Of a stretch of 26,324 bases of DNA, positions 24,139 to 26,324 are shown in pieces. Both the position numbers and the translations under genes were made by a program. Where the stretch lies: NCBI GenBank assembly GCA_910577795.1, contig CAJTNW010000018.1, forward strand, positions 5,354 to 31,677. Direction: 5' to 3'. Position 1 is the stretch's first letter; each line of letters starts with the position of its first letter. The notes beneath the pieces were generated by a model. It did no database searches, had not been told where the DNA came from, and was given only the letters and a program-made list of their open reading frames with translations. Source of the DNA: an uncultured Christensenella sp. (GTDB taxonomy: Bacteria; Bacillota; Clostridia; Christensenellales; UBA3700).

Positions 24139-25277
24139 AAATTTTAGTTACCGGTGCTAAAGGTTTTGTTGGACGAAATTTGGTTGAAACTTTAAAGACA
24201 ATTCGTGATGGAAAATGTAAAAAGTACCGATTTTTGAATGATGTTGATATATTTGAGTGTGATATTGATACCCTTGATGAGGAACTGGACAAGTATGTAA
24301 AGTGTTGCGATTTTGTTATCAATTTAGCCGGAGTAAACAGACCTCAAAATGTTGAAGAGTTTATGCAAGGTAATTTTGGTTTTACAACTATTTTGCTAGA
24401 TAAACTAAAGTCAGCAAAAAACAAATGTCCAATACTTATGAGTAGTTCTATTCAAGCATGTCTTGATAATGATTATGGCAAAAGTAAAAAGGCAGGGGAA
24501 GATTATCTTATTCAATATGGAAAAGATAATGGTGTAAAAACTTATATTTACAGACTGCCTAATGTTTTTGGTAAATGGTGTAGACCAAACTACAATAGTG
24601 CAGTTGCAACATTTTGCAACAATATTGCAAATGGCTTGCCTATCACTATAAATAATAGAGATACCCAACTTACTTTGGTTTATATTGATGACGTTGTAGA
24701 TAGTTTTATTAAAACAATTAACAATGAAGTAGTATATGATGGTGAGTATTGTAAAGTTGCGACTGAGCACAAAGCAACTTTGGGTGATATTACTGATAAA
24801 CTTTATAATTTTAAAGCAAGTCGTAATAGTTTGGATATTGCTAATATGAGCGACCCATTTGAAAAAAAACTTTATTCAACTTATTTAAGTTATTTGTCAG
24901 TAAACGATTTTGCTTATGATTTAGTATCACATTGTGATAATAGAGGTTCTTTTACAGAATTTATCCATACTTTAAATAATGGACAAGTTAGTGTAAATGT
25001 TTCAAAACCTCATATTATAAAAGGACAACATTGGCATCACACTAAATGCGAAAAATTTCTTGTAGTTAGTGGCAATGGAGTAATTAGGTTTAGAAAAATT
25101 GGTGATGATAAAGTAACTGAATATTTTGTTAGTGGCTATAAGTTGCAAGTGGTGGATATACCAACAGGATATACACATAATATTGAAAATTTAGGCGATA
25201 GTGATATGGTGACTATTATGTGGTGTAACGAAGTATTTGACCCGGAAAATCCAGACACTTACTTTGAGGAGGTTTAA
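24135..25277 (+). CDS. fnlB: Bifunctional epimerase/reductase of UDP-L-FucNAc synthesis (FnlB/CapF/WbjC)
   Basis: The 380-residue protein has an N-terminal SDR reductase (TGAKGFVG at 6-13, YGKSK with Y114/K118) that uses NADPH, and a C-terminal cupin (about 265-380). The cupin has GQHWHHTKCEKF (His 299, 301, 302 and Glu 306) as metal ligand region, the two-domain layout of CapF. CapF first epimerises C3 in the cupin, then reduces the C4 keto group to give UDP-6-deoxy-L-talNAc. It lies between its pathway partners without gaps. Confidence 0.93.
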   Translation: MKILVTGAKGFVGRNLVETLKTIRDGKCKKYRFLNDVDIFECDIDTLDEELDKYVKCCDFVINLAGVNRPQNVEEFMQGNFGFTTILLDKLKSAKNKCPILMSSSIQACLDNDYGKSKKAGEDYLIQYGKDNGVKTYIYRLPNVFGKWCRPNYNSAVATFCNNIANGLPITINNRDTQLTLVYIDDVVDSFIKTINNEVVYDGEYCKVATEHKATLGDITDKLYNFKASRNSLDIANMSDPFEKKLYSTYLSYLSVNDFAYDLVSHCDNRGSFTEFIHTLNNGQVSVNVSKPHIIKGQHWHHTKCEKFLVVSGNGVIRFRKIGDDKVTEYFVSGYKLQVVDIPTGYTHNIENLGDSDMVTIMWCNEVFDPENPDTYFEEV

Positions 25278-26324
25278 ATGAGTAAGTTAAAATTAATGAC
25301 AATAATTGGTACAAGACCTGAAATTATTAGGCTTGCCGCAGTTATAAAAAAATGCGATAAATATTTTGACCAAATTTTAGTGCATACTGGGCAAAATTAT
25401 GATTACGAATTAAATCAAGTATTTTTTGAAGATTTAGGCTTGCGTGCACCAAACTTTTATCTTGATGCAGTTGGTAAAGATTTAGGGGAGACTATTGGCA
25501 ATATTATTGCTAAGTCATATAGTTTAATGGTTCAGGAAAAGCCAGATGCACTACTTATTTTGGGTGATACTAATTCCTGCCTTTCTGCAATTTCTGCAAA
25601 AAGGTTGCACATACCTATTTTTCACATGGAGGCAGGTAACAGATGCTTTGACGAATGTTTGCCAGAAGAAACAAATAGAAGAATTGTAGACCATATTGCA
25701 GATGTTAATATGTGTTATAGTGAGCATGCAAGACGTTATCTTAATGCGGAAGGTACAGCAAAAGAAAGAACTTATGTAACAGGTTCGCCTATGGCAGAAG
25801 TTTTAAAGGCAAATTTGGATAAAATAAAACAAAGCAACATACTTGATAAACTTGGACTTAAAAAAGGTAAATATATATTGCTTTCTGCTCATAGAGAGGA
25901 AAATATAGATAACGAAAACAACTTTTTTAATTTAATGAATGCTGTTAATGCTATGGCAGAAAAATATGATATGCCGATTTTATACTCTTGTCATCCAAGA
26001 AGCGCAAAGTATATTGAAAAACGTGCTTTTGTTTTTGACAGGCGAGTTATTCAAAATAAACCATTAGGTTTTCATGACTACAATAATTTGCAAATGAATG
26101 CTTTTTGTGTGGTTTCAGATAGTGGCACTTTGCCAGAGGAAAGTAGTTTCTTTTTAAGTGTTGGTAATCCTATTCCTGCAGTTTGTATAAGAACTTCTAC
26201 AGAACGTCCTGAGGCTTTGGATAAAGGTGATTTTATTTTGGCTGGAATAACTACTGAGCAAGTATTGCAACAGGACTTGCCGACGAGATTATTATTGAAG
26301 AATATGAAGGACAAAAAATTGACG
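25278..26324 (+). CDS. fnlC: UDP-GlcNAc 2-epimerase-type enzyme (FnlC/CapG/WbjD), 3' end missing
   Basis: It starts directly after the previous stop (TAA ATG, with GAGGAGG in the upstream codons) and has no stop before the window end. It shows the WecB-like fold: IGTRPEIIRLAAV, VHTGQNYDYEL, LGDTNS, FHMEAGNRCFDECLPEETNRRIVDH, SAHREENIDNE, HPRS, and SDSGTLPEESSF, with STERPEALDKGDFILAGIT near the end. The last step of UDP-L-FucNAc synthesis (epimerising C2 of UDP-6-deoxy-L-talNAc) fits this place. Genuine sequence stops at about base 26269, residue 330: from there the DNA is an exact copy of 17111-17165 in another frame, giving DLPTRLLLKN, which is not WecB-like. About 40 residues are expected to be missing. 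Confidence 0.9.
   Translation, partial: MSKLKLMTIIGTRPEIIRLAAVIKKCDKYFDQILVHTGQNYDYELNQVFFEDLGLRAPNFYLDAVGKDLGETIGNIIAKSYSLMVQEKPDALLILGDTNSCLSAISAKRLHIPIFHMEAGNRCFDECLPEETNRRIVDHIADVNMCYSEHARRYLNAEGTAKERTYVTGSPMAEVLKANLDKIKQSNILDKLGLKKGKYILLSAHREENIDNENNFFNLMNAVNAMAEKYDMPILYSCHPRSAKYIEKRAFVFDRRVIQNKPLGFHDYNNLQMNAFCVVSDSGTLPEESSFFLSVGNPIPAVCIRTSTERPEALDKGDFILAGITTEQVLQQDLPTRLLLKNMKDKKLT
26270..26324 (+). repeat. 55-bp exact copy of 17111-17165 at the window end
   Basis: The final 55 bases match the cytidylyltransferase gene exactly, in the same orientation but in a different frame relative to the epimerase it interrupts. It reaches the very last base and equals a common assembler k-mer length, so an assembly-graph overlap is the likeliest source. 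Confidence 0.93.

Noticed and set aside
26270..26324. 55-bp repeat as a mobile element or att site
   Set aside because: It has no inverted ends, transposase or integrase, and the other copy is ordinary coding sequence of the cytidylyltransferase.
1..26324. CRISPR arrays, insertion sequences, prophage or known defence systems
   Set aside because: I saw no regularly spaced repeats, transposase, integrase, Cas or restriction-modification genes on either strand.

Overview
This window looks like a piece of a low-GC Firmicutes (Bacillota) genome, probably an uncultured gut clostridium. The reasons are the strong AT bias, AAGGAGG-type ribosome sites, TTGACA/TATAAT promoters, standard stop codons, intrinsic terminators and gene families typical of anaerobic gut Firmicutes. 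That placement is inference; there is no rRNA here. Both ends cut through genes, so the window is probably a whole metagenomic contig.

Left part (1-8676): the 3' part of a GPH-type sugar/cation symporter overlaps a lipoprotein that also carries a C-terminal membrane helix. Convergent to them is a 1544-residue membrane-anchored M60 (mucin/glycoprotein) peptidase with carbohydrate-binding-like modules and a 316-residue Lys/Thr/Ala/Ser-rich cytoplasmic tail. A small DUF4870-like membrane protein follows. Intrinsic terminators separate the convergent genes.

Middle (8700-14620): an Lsa-type ABC-F ribosome-protection protein is preceded by a clear attenuation leader, with a 6-codon leader ORF, alternative hairpins and a terminator. 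Next come tRNA-Ser(GCT), a candidate ~160-nt small transcript with its own promoter and terminator, a small operon of a solo DNA-binding domain plus two small unknown proteins, one more small unknown protein, and a DUF2130 coiled-coil protein.

Right part (14790-26324) is a cell-surface polysaccharide region in two transcription units. The first has LicD, a class V aminotransferase and an unusual fusion of a TagD-like cytidylyltransferase with a Gfo/Idh/MocA-like domain whose EKP motif reads ESP. Together these suggest making, CDP-activating and transferring a phosphorylated, possibly amino-bearing substituent. The second, behind its own promoter, has a glycosyltransferase, an EpsG/Wzy-like polymerase, GT4 and GT2 glycosyltransferases, and the three genes of UDP-N-acetyl-L-fucosamine synthesis (fnlA, fnlB, fnlC). 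The last gene is interrupted by a 55-bp exact copy of part of the cytidylyltransferase gene at the very end of the window. This is most easily read as an assembly-graph artefact.
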